From assembly GCA_040222185.1 (NCBI GenBank), contig JAVKDP010000039.1, positions 1 through 58,078 on the forward strand: 58,078 nucleotides of DNA, in the 5' to 3' direction. Source of the stretch: JAVKDP01 sp040222185 (GTDB lineage: Bacteria > Bacteroidota > Rhodothermia > Balneolales > Balneolaceae). The position numbers and the translations under genes are program-made. Shown here piece by piece: positions 18,295-26,474 of this stretch. Numbering within the stretch: position 1 is the stretch's first letter; each line of letters opens with the position of its first letter. A model generated the notes under the pieces. The model was not told the origin of the DNA and ran no database searches. It was given only the letters and a program-made list of their open reading frames with translations.

Positions 18295-19557
18295 CTAATT
18301 ATTTGCAGACGTGGGAGGCAGAACATCTTTGAGCATATCATTCTTATTACCTCCATAGGTTTTGGAAATAGGTTTCCCATCCCGGCTAAGCCCCTCAAAA
18401 GCTCCCTGATTAACTAAATCCCAAAGAGCATATTTAGCCTCTCCATCAAGATTAATCAGGCCAAAGTGATTTTCGGACCCTAATGGGTTTTCCTTGTCTT
18501 TCCATTTTTCATCAAAAGCTTCAAAGTAAAAACAGGATATACCTTCTGCGTTCGTCCATTCTCTCATGTGGTCATAGAATAGTCTTTGCTTGTATTCATC
18601 CGTAGCCCTGGACCCTTCAGGACCATATAATGAGTTTGTTATGGAAGCCCAGCCGGTTTCTCCAATATGAATCGGCTTATCAACCCCTAATGAGGTCATA
18701 TATTCCTTAACAGCAGTAAATTGCGATATCGCATAATCTCTGGCGCGAATCATAGCCAAATCGATCTGCTCCATTTCGGTCAGATTTGCTTCATCCTCCG
18801 GAATTACCCAGTATGCAGGATTATAATGGCTGTCATGGAAAGGGTAGGTATGAACCGAAACAAAATCCACAGCCTCGAATAGTGATGTCAGATCTTCATT
18901 ATGATAGTTGCTATCTCCGCCGCCCCAGGATGCGAAATTATCTGAACTTGTAATCCAGACATCTTCAACGAGAAGGCCATTTTTCTTTAAATCCTGGAGA
19001 TGATTTACCCATTTTAGTATGATATCAGGAGTAACAAAATAAGAGGTTGCCCAATGGACCATAGCTTCATTACCAACTGCAATCATCTTCACTATATCCG
19101 GATATTCATTTGCAAGACGAACCGCTGCTTCTATTTCAACAGTATTATTTTCTATACTTTCTTCATTATGAATAACAGGCTGATCTGTCCAAGCATTCTT
19201 TGCATCAATCCATGCGCCTACCATTACGTACATCTCAAAACTTGAATCTTCTTGTTTAAGTGAATGAATGGCCTTGATAAGATTCTCGGCATGAGGATAC
19301 TGCTGACTATTATAGGTTCTTAGAACTTTTATGTTCATAGCCGAAAGTATTCTAAGGTCTTCTTTTAAGTCAGCTACAGAGGGAACAGTATCCCGAGTTG
19401 CTTTTCTGAACCCTCCAAAAGACATCGCCTGATACTCTGGATTCCCCAAAATCTCACCGGCTGTCAAATTTTTTTGTACTTCTTTTTCTTCATTACTCTC
19501 ACAGTATATTAAAGTCGTGGCAATGAGAGAAATAAGTATTAAAACAAATCTTTTCAT
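18295..19557 (-). CDS. GH17-type beta-1,3-glucanase/transglycosylase, lipoprotein
   Basis: A 420-residue GH17 protein. The signal peptide ends in LIYC (Cys19), so it should be lipid-anchored on the outer face. Acid/base E164 sits in VGNEAMVHW and nucleophile E300 in HIGETGWAS; SVHTYPF is the usual strand-6 motif. GH17 enzymes cleave or transglycosylate beta-1,3-glucans such as laminarin. It is 50 bases upstream of the phosphorylase candidate on the same strand, so the two probably share an mRNA. It is divergent from the two cytosolic GH17 genes across a 136-base promoter region. Confidence 0.9.
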   Translation of the reverse strand: MKRFVLILISLIATTLIYCESNEEKEVQKNLTAGEILGNPEYQAMSFGGFRKATRDTVPSVADLKEDLRILSAMNIKVLRTYNSQQYPHAENLIKAIHSLKQEDSSFEMYVMVGAWIDAKNAWTDQPVIHNEESIENNTVEIEAAVRLANEYPDIVKMIAVGNEAMVHWATSYFVTPDIILKWVNHLQDLKKNGLLVEDVWITSSDNFASWGGGDSNYHNEDLTSLFEAVDFVSVHTYPFHDSHYNPAYWVIPEDEANLTEMEQIDLAMIRARDYAISQFTAVKEYMTSLGVDKPIHIGETGWASITNSLYGPEGSRATDEYKQRLFYDHMREWTNAEGISCFYFEAFDEKWKDKENPLGSENHFGLINLDGEAKYALWDLVNQGAFEGLSRDGKPISKTYGGNKNDMLKDVLPPTSANN

Positions 19558-19693
19558 AGCCCATAAGATAATTATTGTTATTCAATTATTGAAAGAAAGA
19601 GAATTCTTATCACAACAAATTCTGTAATCGTAAGAGATTTTCATGTATTTTGAACGAAATTTAGAAACTAACTAGTAATCTACTATTCACTCA

Positions 19694-20578
19694 ATGTCGT
19701 ATAAAGCAGAGAAAGTTCATTCCTTATTGGGGCAAGACTTCAAAAATAAAACCAAAGAAGAACTACAAGAAATATTCAGATTGGTTCTTGAGAATGGAAT
19801 GCATGGAATAGGTTTTAGTCCATATGAAGAGGGGCAAGAGCCTGGAGATCAGATTACTGAAGCTCAAATTAGACGAAGAATGGAAATCATCAAACCCTAC
19901 ACAAAATGGGTACGTTCTTTCTCTTGTACGGATGGGAACGAATTAATTCCTAAGATTGCGCATGAGTATGGAATCAAAACGTTAGTTGGGGCTTGGCTTG
20001 GAACGGACGAAGAAAAAAATGAGAAAGAGATCCAGTCTCTTATCAAGGTGGCTAGAGAAGGCTATGTTGATATAGCTGCTGTCGGAAATGAGGTTATGTA
20101 CCGGGAAGATTTGTCTGAAGAAGAGTTAATCGGCTTTATCGAACGAGTAAAAGATGAAATTCCTGAAATTCCCGTGGGTTATGTTGATGCGTATTACGAG
20201 TTTGAAAACCGACCTAGAATTGTTGATGCTTGTGATGTTATTCTAACAAATTGTTATCCTTATTGGGAAGGATGTCATATAGATTATTCTTTTGTGTACA
20301 TGAAAGATATGTTCCATAGAGCGGTTAGAGCTGGAAAAGGAAAACGAGTAATTATTTCGGAAGCAGGATGGCCAAATAAAGGGCAAACCTTTCATGGAGC
20401 TGAACCATCAATGGAAAATGCGATAAAGTATTTTATAAATGCTCAGCTTTGGTCAAAAGATGAAAATATTGAAATGTTCTATTTCTCCTCCTTTGATGAG
20501 TCTTGGAAAACAGGTGCAGAAGGGGATGTAGGAGCTTTCTGGGGCCTTTGGGATAAAGATGAAAGACTTAAGTACTAA
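19694..20578 (+). CDS. Cytosolic GH17-like protein (first of two)
   Basis: A 294-residue TIM-barrel protein without any signal peptide. Acid/base E133 in AVGNEVMY and nucleophile E223 in IISEAGWPNKG are intact, and WVRSFSCTDG fits the GH17 second strand. Lack of export suggests it acts on imported oligosaccharides or synthesises or remodels glucan inside the cell. It is followed after 43 bases by a second, divergent GH17 paralogue on the same strand. Sequence identity between the two is low by eye, so this is not a recent duplication. Confidence 0.85.
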   Translation: MSYKAEKVHSLLGQDFKNKTKEELQEIFRLVLENGMHGIGFSPYEEGQEPGDQITEAQIRRRMEIIKPYTKWVRSFSCTDGNELIPKIAHEYGIKTLVGAWLGTDEEKNEKEIQSLIKVAREGYVDIAAVGNEVMYREDLSEEELIGFIERVKDEIPEIPVGYVDAYYEFENRPRIVDACDVILTNCYPYWEGCHIDYSFVYMKDMFHRAVRAGKGKRVIISEAGWPNKGQTFHGAEPSMENAIKYFINAQLWSKDENIEMFYFSSFDESWKTGAEGDVGAFWGLWDKDERLKY

Positions 20579-20621
20579 GAAACCCAGATTTCGGTAAATC
20601 TAGAAATTCAAAACGATTAGA

Positions 20622-21557
20622 ATGAGTATGAAGAACGTTTTAAATATTGAACCAGGAAAGGCTATTTGCTATTCGGGATTTAGGGAAGGCCAAAGTCCGG
20701 ATACCGGAGTCTTCCCAAGCTATGAAGAGATTAAAGAAGATTTGCACCTATTACATGGTCACTGGAAATACCTTCGTTTGTACGATTGCGATCTGCATTC
20801 CGAGATAGCACTTGAGGTAATCCGGAATGAGAACTTGGATTTTAACGTAATGCTAGGTGCTTATATAGCCGCAGAGGTGAATAATGAACAATGTCCCTGG
20901 GGTGGAATCTATCCCGATGAAAAACTGGCTGCAAATAAAAAGCAGAACCTTAAACGAATTCAAAAGCTTATTCGTCTGGCAAATGAGTACCCGGATATCA
21001 TTTTCTCTTTATCAGCCGGGAACGAAGCTACGGTAGACTGGACTGATCATCTTGTACCAACGGAAAGTGTTATCAACTATGTGAAATTGATACAGAAAGG
21101 AGCGAAACAACCAGTTACTTTTTGTGAGAACTATTTGCCTTGGCTTGAGAAGATTAAGGACCTGGTTGATGTTGTCGATTTCATTTCTATTCATACCTAC
21201 CCGGTTTGGGAGTATAAAGGCATCCAGGAGGCGTTAGAGTACACACAACAAAACTACAACGTTGTGGCAAATAAGTATCCTGGAAAACAAGTTGTGATTA
21301 CTGAAGCCGGTTGGGCTACGAATTCTAATGGAAGAGGTATCGATCCAAGTAATGTGAATGAAGAACTTCAGAAACAGTACTACACCGATTTAGTCGAGTG
21401 GTGTGAATCAGAAGGGATACTCACTTTTGTATTTGAAGCTTTTGATGAGCCATGGAAAGGTTCGCCAGAACCATTAGAGCCAGAGAAGCATTGGGGCTTA
21501 TTCAAAGTTGACAGAAAGCCTAAGCTGGATTTACAGGAAATCATTTCTTACTTATAA
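20622..21557 (+). CDS. Cytosolic GH17-like protein (second of two)
   Basis: A 311-residue GH17 protein without a signal peptide. Acid/base E135 lies in SAGNEATVDW, nucleophile E228 in VITEAGWAT, and SIHTYPVW is the characteristic strand motif. It resembles the exported lipoprotein GH17 of this locus (ANEYPDI, FEAFDE-W-K, a closing HWGLF) more than its cytosolic neighbour. ATG at 20622 chosen; a second ATG at 20628 is equally possible. Probably co-transcribed with the preceding gene and ended by a perfect hairpin. Confidence 0.87.
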   Translation: MSMKNVLNIEPGKAICYSGFREGQSPDTGVFPSYEEIKEDLHLLHGHWKYLRLYDCDLHSEIALEVIRNENLDFNVMLGAYIAAEVNNEQCPWGGIYPDEKLAANKKQNLKRIQKLIRLANEYPDIIFSLSAGNEATVDWTDHLVPTESVINYVKLIQKGAKQPVTFCENYLPWLEKIKDLVDVVDFISIHTYPVWEYKGIQEALEYTQQNYNVVANKYPGKQVVITEAGWATNSNGRGIDPSNVNEELQKQYYTDLVEWCESEGILTFVFEAFDEPWKGSPEPLEPEKHWGLFKVDRKPKLDLQEIISYL

Positions 21558-21584
21558 GGCTTTTAGATTCAGAATCTAAAAGCC
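21558..21584. terminator. Perfect hairpin between convergent GH17 and symporter genes
   Basis: GGCTTTTAGATTC (21558-21570) and GAATCTAAAAGCC (21572-21584) are perfect 13-base complements separated by one base. The element begins at the base after the GH17 stop and lies before the convergent symporter stop, so it probably ends transcription from both sides. No long T-run. Confidence 0.65.
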
Positions 21585-21602
21585 TGAAAATATTCTAATT
21601 CA

Positions 21603-23042
21603 TTACGAATCGGCTGCTAAACCATCTTTACGAGCATCAAGCTCTTGTCTTACTTCGTTAGCTTTTTCTTCAGTTAAATCATATCCATTCATAATTATCA
21701 TGGCGATTAAGGTGCCAAGCATTGGTAACCCGGAAAAGAAAAGTCTAAGCCCTGTCATTGGAGCGCCTGAAGTAGCCCCTGAATCAACATCAAAACCTAC
21801 TAAAGTCATGATTGCTCCGGTTAATAATCCAGCTATTCCAAAACCAAATTTTACCATCCACCAGTAAATTGCCCCAAAAATACCTTCTCTTCTTTTGCCT
21901 GTATTCAGTTCATCCAGGTCACATACATCGGCAGTCATTGACATCATTATAGTAAAGAGGCTTCCAATCCCAAATGAGAAAAAAGGAAGAGCAAATAAGA
22001 ACATATACGGCTTACCCGGGATAAAGAAGAACCAAAGCAGTACATATCCTATAAAAGAAATGGATTGACACACCATAAAAGCGGGCTTCTTTCCAATTTT
22101 TCCGGAAATCCATGCTGTAGCAGGAATTACAAGAAAGGTTGTGCCCAAAGCTCCGATACTACCGAATAAGGTAGGCCAGACACCAGCAGCTGCGGAATCA
22201 CCGTTGAACAGATAGTAAACCACAATGAAAAAAGTGAAACTGGCAACTGTGTTAAATGAGTTGAAGATTAAAAAGGTAGCGAAACACATTCTTCGGAACT
22301 GCTCAATTTTGAAAGATTCAACAAATCCATTGAGAATCTCAACTAAGCTGCCCCTAATGTTGTTCATTGTTAATGGTTGGAAATCATCACGACCCGTTGT
22401 AGAATTACTTTTAATGAAAAGAGCAGGAACCATAGCCAGTACGCCACAAGCAATACCTACCCACAGTGCTAAATTCCGAGTTGCTGTATCAGCATTTGGG
22501 AACCAATCAGGATCATACATAATCACCCAGAACCATGGTGCTATAACCCAGGCCCATTGGCCAATCCATTGAGCTACTGCCATGATGTTTGTTCGTTCAT
22601 GGAAATCATCGCTCATTTCATAGCCCATAGCTACGTAAGGAACGCTAAAAACGGTGAAAGAGAGGTAGAAAAGAAAAGAACAGATTAAGAAATAGGTGAA
22701 ATTATAATCTACACCGTTCTCACGATATAACTGCCACAAAACTATATAAGTCAGGCCTGATAGAATTGCACCAATAAATACATATTGACGCCTTCTTCCC
22801 CACCTGGATCGGGTATTATCCGAGATAAATCCCATAATAGGATCTGTGAACGCATCCATCAGTCTTGGCAAAAAGAAAAGTACTCCCCACATCCATCCGG
22901 GAAATCCTAAATCCTGGACGAGTACAACCATAAAAATTGACATTGCCGCCGGAAACATTTGGTTTGCCAGCATCCCTAAACCAAATGCTACTTTCTGTCC
23001 AAATGGGACTTTAATGTGTTTTGCAATTTCCTGATGTGCCAT
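21603..23042 (-). CDS. GPH-family (MFS) sugar:cation symporter
   Basis: A 479-residue inner-membrane transporter with 12 predicted helices. The stretch DPIMGFISDNTRSRWGRRRQ after helix 2 is diagnostic for glycoside-pentoside-hexuronide:cation symporters (MelB-like). LVQDLGFPGWMWGVLFFLPR and the late VCDLDELNTGKRREG fit the same family. Members import oligosaccharides with Na+ or H+. Position in the glucan locus suggests beta-glucan oligosaccharides or glucose as substrate. It is transcribed towards the GH17 genes from its own upstream region. Confidence 0.92.
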   Translation of the reverse strand: MAHQEIAKHIKVPFGQKVAFGLGMLANQMFPAAMSIFMVVLVQDLGFPGWMWGVLFFLPRLMDAFTDPIMGFISDNTRSRWGRRRQYVFIGAILSGLTYIVLWQLYRENGVDYNFTYFLICSFLFYLSFTVFSVPYVAMGYEMSDDFHERTNIMAVAQWIGQWAWVIAPWFWVIMYDPDWFPNADTATRNLALWVGIACGVLAMVPALFIKSNSTTGRDDFQPLTMNNIRGSLVEILNGFVESFKIEQFRRMCFATFLIFNSFNTVASFTFFIVVYYLFNGDSAAAGVWPTLFGSIGALGTTFLVIPATAWISGKIGKKPAFMVCQSISFIGYVLLWFFFIPGKPYMFLFALPFFSFGIGSLFTIMMSMTADVCDLDELNTGKRREGIFGAIYWWMVKFGFGIAGLLTGAIMTLVGFDVDSGATSGAPMTGLRLFFSGLPMLGTLIAMIIMNGYDLTEEKANEVRQELDARKDGLAADS

Positions 23043-23142
23043 GTGTGTCCCGAATTTTTAACCTGTTAGTTTTTTAGAATTCTTCAACTCAACGAATAGT
23101 TTATAGATGAATAAGTGAGCACAATAAAAGGCTAATTCCAGA

Positions 23143-23283
23143 ATGGTACAAATTTGGGAATTTTTATCTGTAAGCGCTTTGTTAGCTATTACAAGTGAAT
23201 CAGATTTGGTAGTTGGTGTATTTATAGGGAGTACATTCAGTACACAGTATCAGAAGCTTATATCTAGTGTAAGAGTAATTTAA
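23143..23283 (+). other. Short open frame with weak LysE-like resemblance
   Basis: ATG to TAA encodes 46 residues (begins MVQIWEFLSVSALLAITSES). The stretch LLAITSESD loosely recalls the LLxxTPGPD start of LysE-type exporters, but the Pro-Gly-Pro is absent and nothing follows. It may be a decayed 5' fragment or chance. It fills most of the 237-base gap upstream of the symporter. Confidence 0.2.
23169..23182. promoter_or_regulatory. Possible LacI-type operator upstream of the symporter
   Basis: TGTAAGCGCTTTGT matches 12 of 14 positions of the CcpA/LacI-type consensus TGWAANCGNTNWCA, around the palindrome AAGCGCTT (23172-23179), about 130 bases upstream of the symporter start. AAGCGCTT also occurs at 26111-26118 and inside the permease gene near 28922, so chance is possible. 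Confidence 0.25.
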
Positions 23284-23741
23284 CTAGGAGAAACAGATCG
23301 CTTTTTCTCCTTAAAGTATGAGTAAAAACTTAGTATGATTGCTGAAGAAGAAACCAGTGTCATTAATGTTCCTGGCATGAAATAAACATAACCGCCCAGG
23401 TCCATGAAAAGGAAATATCCTAAATCTGCCAGTCCACCAGTGAGTGCAGCAAGAAAGATGGCGTTTTTATTTCCTTTCCAGATATAAAGAGCACATATAA
23501 AAGTGGTCAATCCAATCCACAAAAGGTTAAAACCGTGTTGTCCGATAACAGCTCCGGCAGCATCAGGGTAATTCATTTGTAAAGTTGTGGGATCAACAGC
23601 ATCAGCGATTCCTGCAACAGCACTTGATATATCTCCAGTGATGATAAAATACATGGTTATTCCACCAGCAAATATGTGCACTAAGCCCCAGATAACCCAT
23701 AAAACAGAAGAGATTTTTAGCAAAATAGTGAGGTTTTTCAT
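23280..23741 (-). CDS. Four-helix membrane protein of unknown function
   Basis: A 153-residue integral membrane protein with four hydrophobic spans (about residues 8-35, 65-85, 92-115, 120-142). A loop between helices 1 and 2 holds GIADAVDPTTLQMNYPD and an HGFNLLW start to helix 2. The C-terminus is basic (KEKKRS), so it probably faces the cytosol. No family is recognised with confidence. A 91-base gap separates it from the upstream Crp/Fnr gene. Confidence 0.75.
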   Translation of the reverse strand: MKNLTILLKISSVLWVIWGLVHIFAGGITMYFIITGDISSAVAGIADAVDPTTLQMNYPDAAGAVIGQHGFNLLWIGLTTFICALYIWKGNKNAIFLAALTGGLADLGYFLFMDLGGYVYFMPGTLMTLVSSSAIILSFYSYFKEKKRSVSPS

Positions 23742-23832
23742 CTTGATCGAAGATTAGTTAGTAAGGATATAATCGAACAATATGACTATAGATAGCCTAT
23801 TTAGCATTAACCTGGATTAAGAAATCGCTCTT

Positions 23833-24306
23833 TTAGGTACTTCTACGAGCTCGTTTCCCCTTGATTTTGCTAAGGGCTTCCGGTGTAATTCCAAGATAGG
23901 AGGCAATCATACGTTGAGGGACTCTCTGAATGATATTAGGGTAAGTTTTTTCAAAGTGTTCATAGCGTTCAATCGCAGAAAATGACATCAGCATGATTAC
24001 TCTTTGTTGCAGTACAGAAAGACGTTTAATAAGTGGGGCAACATTATTTTGTTCTCGCTTAAGATTCTTCTCGGATATACTTACAACCGAATCTTCAAGA
24101 CAATCAATAAAAAGTTCAGTTTTAACGTCAGGGCCATTAGTATCGGCAATAGTCCAGCCTTCAGGAGCGAACATAAAAATATGTTCTTTGCCTTTTTCAT
24201 CAATACTATAGCTACGAAGTAGTCCGCTCTGGACATGGTATACCTTCGAATTCAGTACGCCTTTTTCCTGAAGAAGCTCTCCTTTTTTTACCTCAATGAT
24301 TTCCAT
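23833..24306 (-). CDS. Crp/Fnr family regulator, N-terminally short
   Basis: A 157-residue protein starting directly at the cyclic-nucleotide-fold strand KKGELLQEKG; the usual first 25-30 residues of Crp/Fnr proteins are absent, and an in-frame TGA lies four codons upstream. The beta-roll (VYHVQSGLLRSYSIDEKGKE) and the winged helix (VPQRMIASYLGITPEALSKI) are intact. The protein may still fold and bind DNA, since helix A is the missing part. It follows the PLP enzyme gene by 33 bases on the same strand and may be co-transcribed with it. Confidence 0.82.
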   Translation of the reverse strand: MEIIEVKKGELLQEKGVLNSKVYHVQSGLLRSYSIDEKGKEHIFMFAPEGWTIADTNGPDVKTELFIDCLEDSVVSISEKNLKREQNNVAPLIKRLSVLQQRVIMLMSFSAIERYEHFEKTYPNIIQRVPQRMIASYLGITPEALSKIKGKRARRST

Positions 24307-24339
24307 GCCCGTATTTCATAGTTAGTAGCTTATCTGAAG

Positions 24340-26046
24340 CTAACTAACTAAAGCTTTATTAGCTATTGCCAAACCTTTTACAAAAGCCTGGATTAAGGCT
24401 TCAATAGTATCAGGAGAAGCTCCTTTTGAAGCAAAACTGAAATCTTCTTTCTCCAATGTCAGAGTTACAATAACAAGGGAGTCAGTATCCGGGCTTAATA
24501 TTTCTACTTCATGGTTCTTGACTTCAAGAGGGATGAATGCATCTGTTTCAGCTTTGATTGCAGTAAGTACGGCGTCCATAGGTCCAACGCCTTGATCCAG
24601 AGAGAGGATTTCTTCCCCGTTTGGCAGCTTAAGTTTTACTGCGGCACTTACCAATCCGTTCATTCGCATGGTAAGTTTATAATCCAATACTTCTATCGGA
24701 TACTCCAGGTCAGCATCTTCCTGGTATACTAATGATTGAAGAGCCTTGATTTCTTCTTCTTTGAGCGTTTTACCCTTTTTGTTAATTCCGCTAACGTATT
24801 CATCATATAAGCGGGAGTGTTCTTCATCCATGGTTACATTGCCCATGATCATTTCACGGGATTGTCCCCAACTTTGTTTTTGCAGATCAGGGAAGCCGGA
24901 TGCTATATACTGTTGAACCCGTTCGAGCTTTGGTGAAAGAACAGGGGAGGAAAGGGAGTATTTAGAAACAATTTGCGAACTTTTTAGCCCGGTTCCGGTT
25001 AGCACAAATAAGCACTTTTTTCCTTTAAATTGATCAACATTGTTTTTGAAGCAGGCTAATGGGATAGCACAAGCTGGTTCTGTAAAGAAGCCTTCTTCTA
25101 CTGTCATCTCCTTCATCGACTCTAATAACTCATTTTCAGTAGCTGTAAAAGCTAGTCCATTGGTCTCCTGAACGCCTTCAAGTACTTTATAGAAATCAAA
25201 GGGATCGCCAACAGCTACAGCGTCAGCCATTGTATGAACCTGGTCTTTGATGATTTTTTCCTTCTTAAAAATCCCTTCAACTACCGGGGAACTATGTTCT
25301 GGCTGTACCGCAACAAAAGCAGGTATTTTATCAATTTGGCCAGCAGCTTTTAATTCTTTTAAGCCTTTGTAAATAGCTGCAAAGTTTGTTCCTGCACCAA
25401 TTGGAACAAAAATGTAATCATAATCAATGGGGCCTTGTTCAAATAGTTCATAAGAGAAAGACTTTTGACCTTCCTGGCGGAATACATAATCTCCAGCTAA
25501 ATAATAATTCCCGGATTTGGCAAACTCCCTGCAAAGTAATTCACATGCTTTAAAATCTCCTTTAATTTTGATGATAGTAGCATCATAAATAGTAGATTGA
25601 GCAAGTTTAACTTCCGGTGTTCTTTCCGGGACAAATACAAAACAAGGTATTTTGAAGTAACAGGCATATGCTGCAACAGACGCTGCCATATTTCCTGTTG
25701 AAGCCAAACAAATTGCATCAGCACCGAGCTCCAATGCTTTCAGTACTTCAACATAACTACCCCGATCTTTAAAACAACCTGTAGGATTTTCAAACTCGAG
25801 CTTCGCATACAAATCAGCACCATACTTTCTGGAAAGCCTAGTAAGATGTTTTAGTGCCGTGTAATGGTTCTTAAGCGGGTCTGGCTGAATATTATCAAGA
25901 GGGTATTGAATCTCTTTTCGAATCTCGTTGTAGTCTACAGTAAGTACATTACCACAGTTTGTACAATAGGTACTTGTTTCCCTTTCATCATTAATAGTAT
26001 TACAAGTTATGCAACGAAGGGTGTAACCAGAGTTTGAGCTTTTCAT
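24340..26046 (-). CDS. Threonine synthase-like PLP enzyme fused to a LeuA-type regulatory domain
   Basis: A 568-residue two-part protein. Residues 1-35 form a zinc ribbon (C12, C15, C28, C31). Residues about 50-365 are a fold-type II PLP domain: K93 in FKDRGSY, the Asn-containing STGNMAAS loop and the phosphate-binding IGAGTNF, as in threonine synthase. From about residue 450 to the end the sequence matches the LeuA allosteric (dimerisation) domain of isopropylmalate synthase: DQGVGPMDAVLTAI, then GASPDTIEALIQAFVKGLAI. A helical linker joins them. The expected reaction is phosphohomoserine to threonine, possibly under feedback control. ATG at 26046 preferred over an upstream TTG at 26073. Confidence 0.85.
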   Translation of the reverse strand: MKSSNSGYTLRCITCNTINDERETSTYCTNCGNVLTVDYNEIRKEIQYPLDNIQPDPLKNHYTALKHLTRLSRKYGADLYAKLEFENPTGCFKDRGSYVEVLKALELGADAICLASTGNMAASVAAYACYFKIPCFVFVPERTPEVKLAQSTIYDATIIKIKGDFKACELLCREFAKSGNYYLAGDYVFRQEGQKSFSYELFEQGPIDYDYIFVPIGAGTNFAAIYKGLKELKAAGQIDKIPAFVAVQPEHSSPVVEGIFKKEKIIKDQVHTMADAVAVGDPFDFYKVLEGVQETNGLAFTATENELLESMKEMTVEEGFFTEPACAIPLACFKNNVDQFKGKKCLFVLTGTGLKSSQIVSKYSLSSPVLSPKLERVQQYIASGFPDLQKQSWGQSREMIMGNVTMDEEHSRLYDEYVSGINKKGKTLKEEEIKALQSLVYQEDADLEYPIEVLDYKLTMRMNGLVSAAVKLKLPNGEEILSLDQGVGPMDAVLTAIKAETDAFIPLEVKNHEVEILSPDTDSLVIVTLTLEKEDFSFASKGASPDTIEALIQAFVKGLAIANKALVS

Positions 26047-26181
26047 GGAGTATCTAAATGGAAAATTTTCCAAAAGTACGAAGCTTTTTTATTGGAAAGA
26101 AGAGTAGAAAAGCGCTTTTTTACATTAAATAGGAAATACGTGAATCTAGTTCATTTATCTGCTATAAACTATTGATTTAGA

Positions 26182-26427
26182 CTAAAGAGGAAGAAGTATA
26201 ATTTCTTCAAAGTCCATATCCAGTTCCTCTAGTACAGGTCCCGCTATTTCTTCGACTTCAAACTCTTCATAATCTTGTAAGCCTTCCAGTTTTATATAAA
26301 GGATTTCATTATGATCGTCTACAAAGAACTCGGCATCTGTAGATTCAAAACTCTCTTTTAAGGTTCCGATAAGGAACTGCAGATCTTCTTCGTAAGATTC
26401 GTAGTCTATTTCTTCGTTTGAGCTCAT
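26182..26427 (-). CDS. Small acidic protein of unknown function
   Basis: An 81-residue, strongly acidic protein (many Glu/Asp; DYESYEEDLQFLIGTL, then FEVEEIAGPVLEELDMDFEE). No signal or membrane segment. The ATG at 26427 is preferred to a TTG nine codons upstream. It is divergent from anmK with only 47 bases between starts. Pattern of strand-helix segments suggests a folded domain but no family is recognised. Confidence 0.65.
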   Translation of the reverse strand: MSSNEEIDYESYEEDLQFLIGTLKESFESTDAEFFVDDHNEILYIKLEGLQDYEEFEVEEIAGPVLEELDMDFEEIILLPL

Positions 26428-26474
26428 AGAATAATTGGGATTGATTGGGTGCAAAAATACTCCGAGTTTGAGCC

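Noticed and set aside
26047..26073. Longer start of the threonine synthase-like gene
   Set aside because: It would need a TTG; the ATG at 26046 sits just before the zinc ribbon, which is the normal start.
26110..26119. AAAGCGCTTT palindrome read as terminator or operator
   Set aside because: The stem is only 5 bp, no T-run follows on the relevant strand, and the core also occurs inside coding DNA near 28922.
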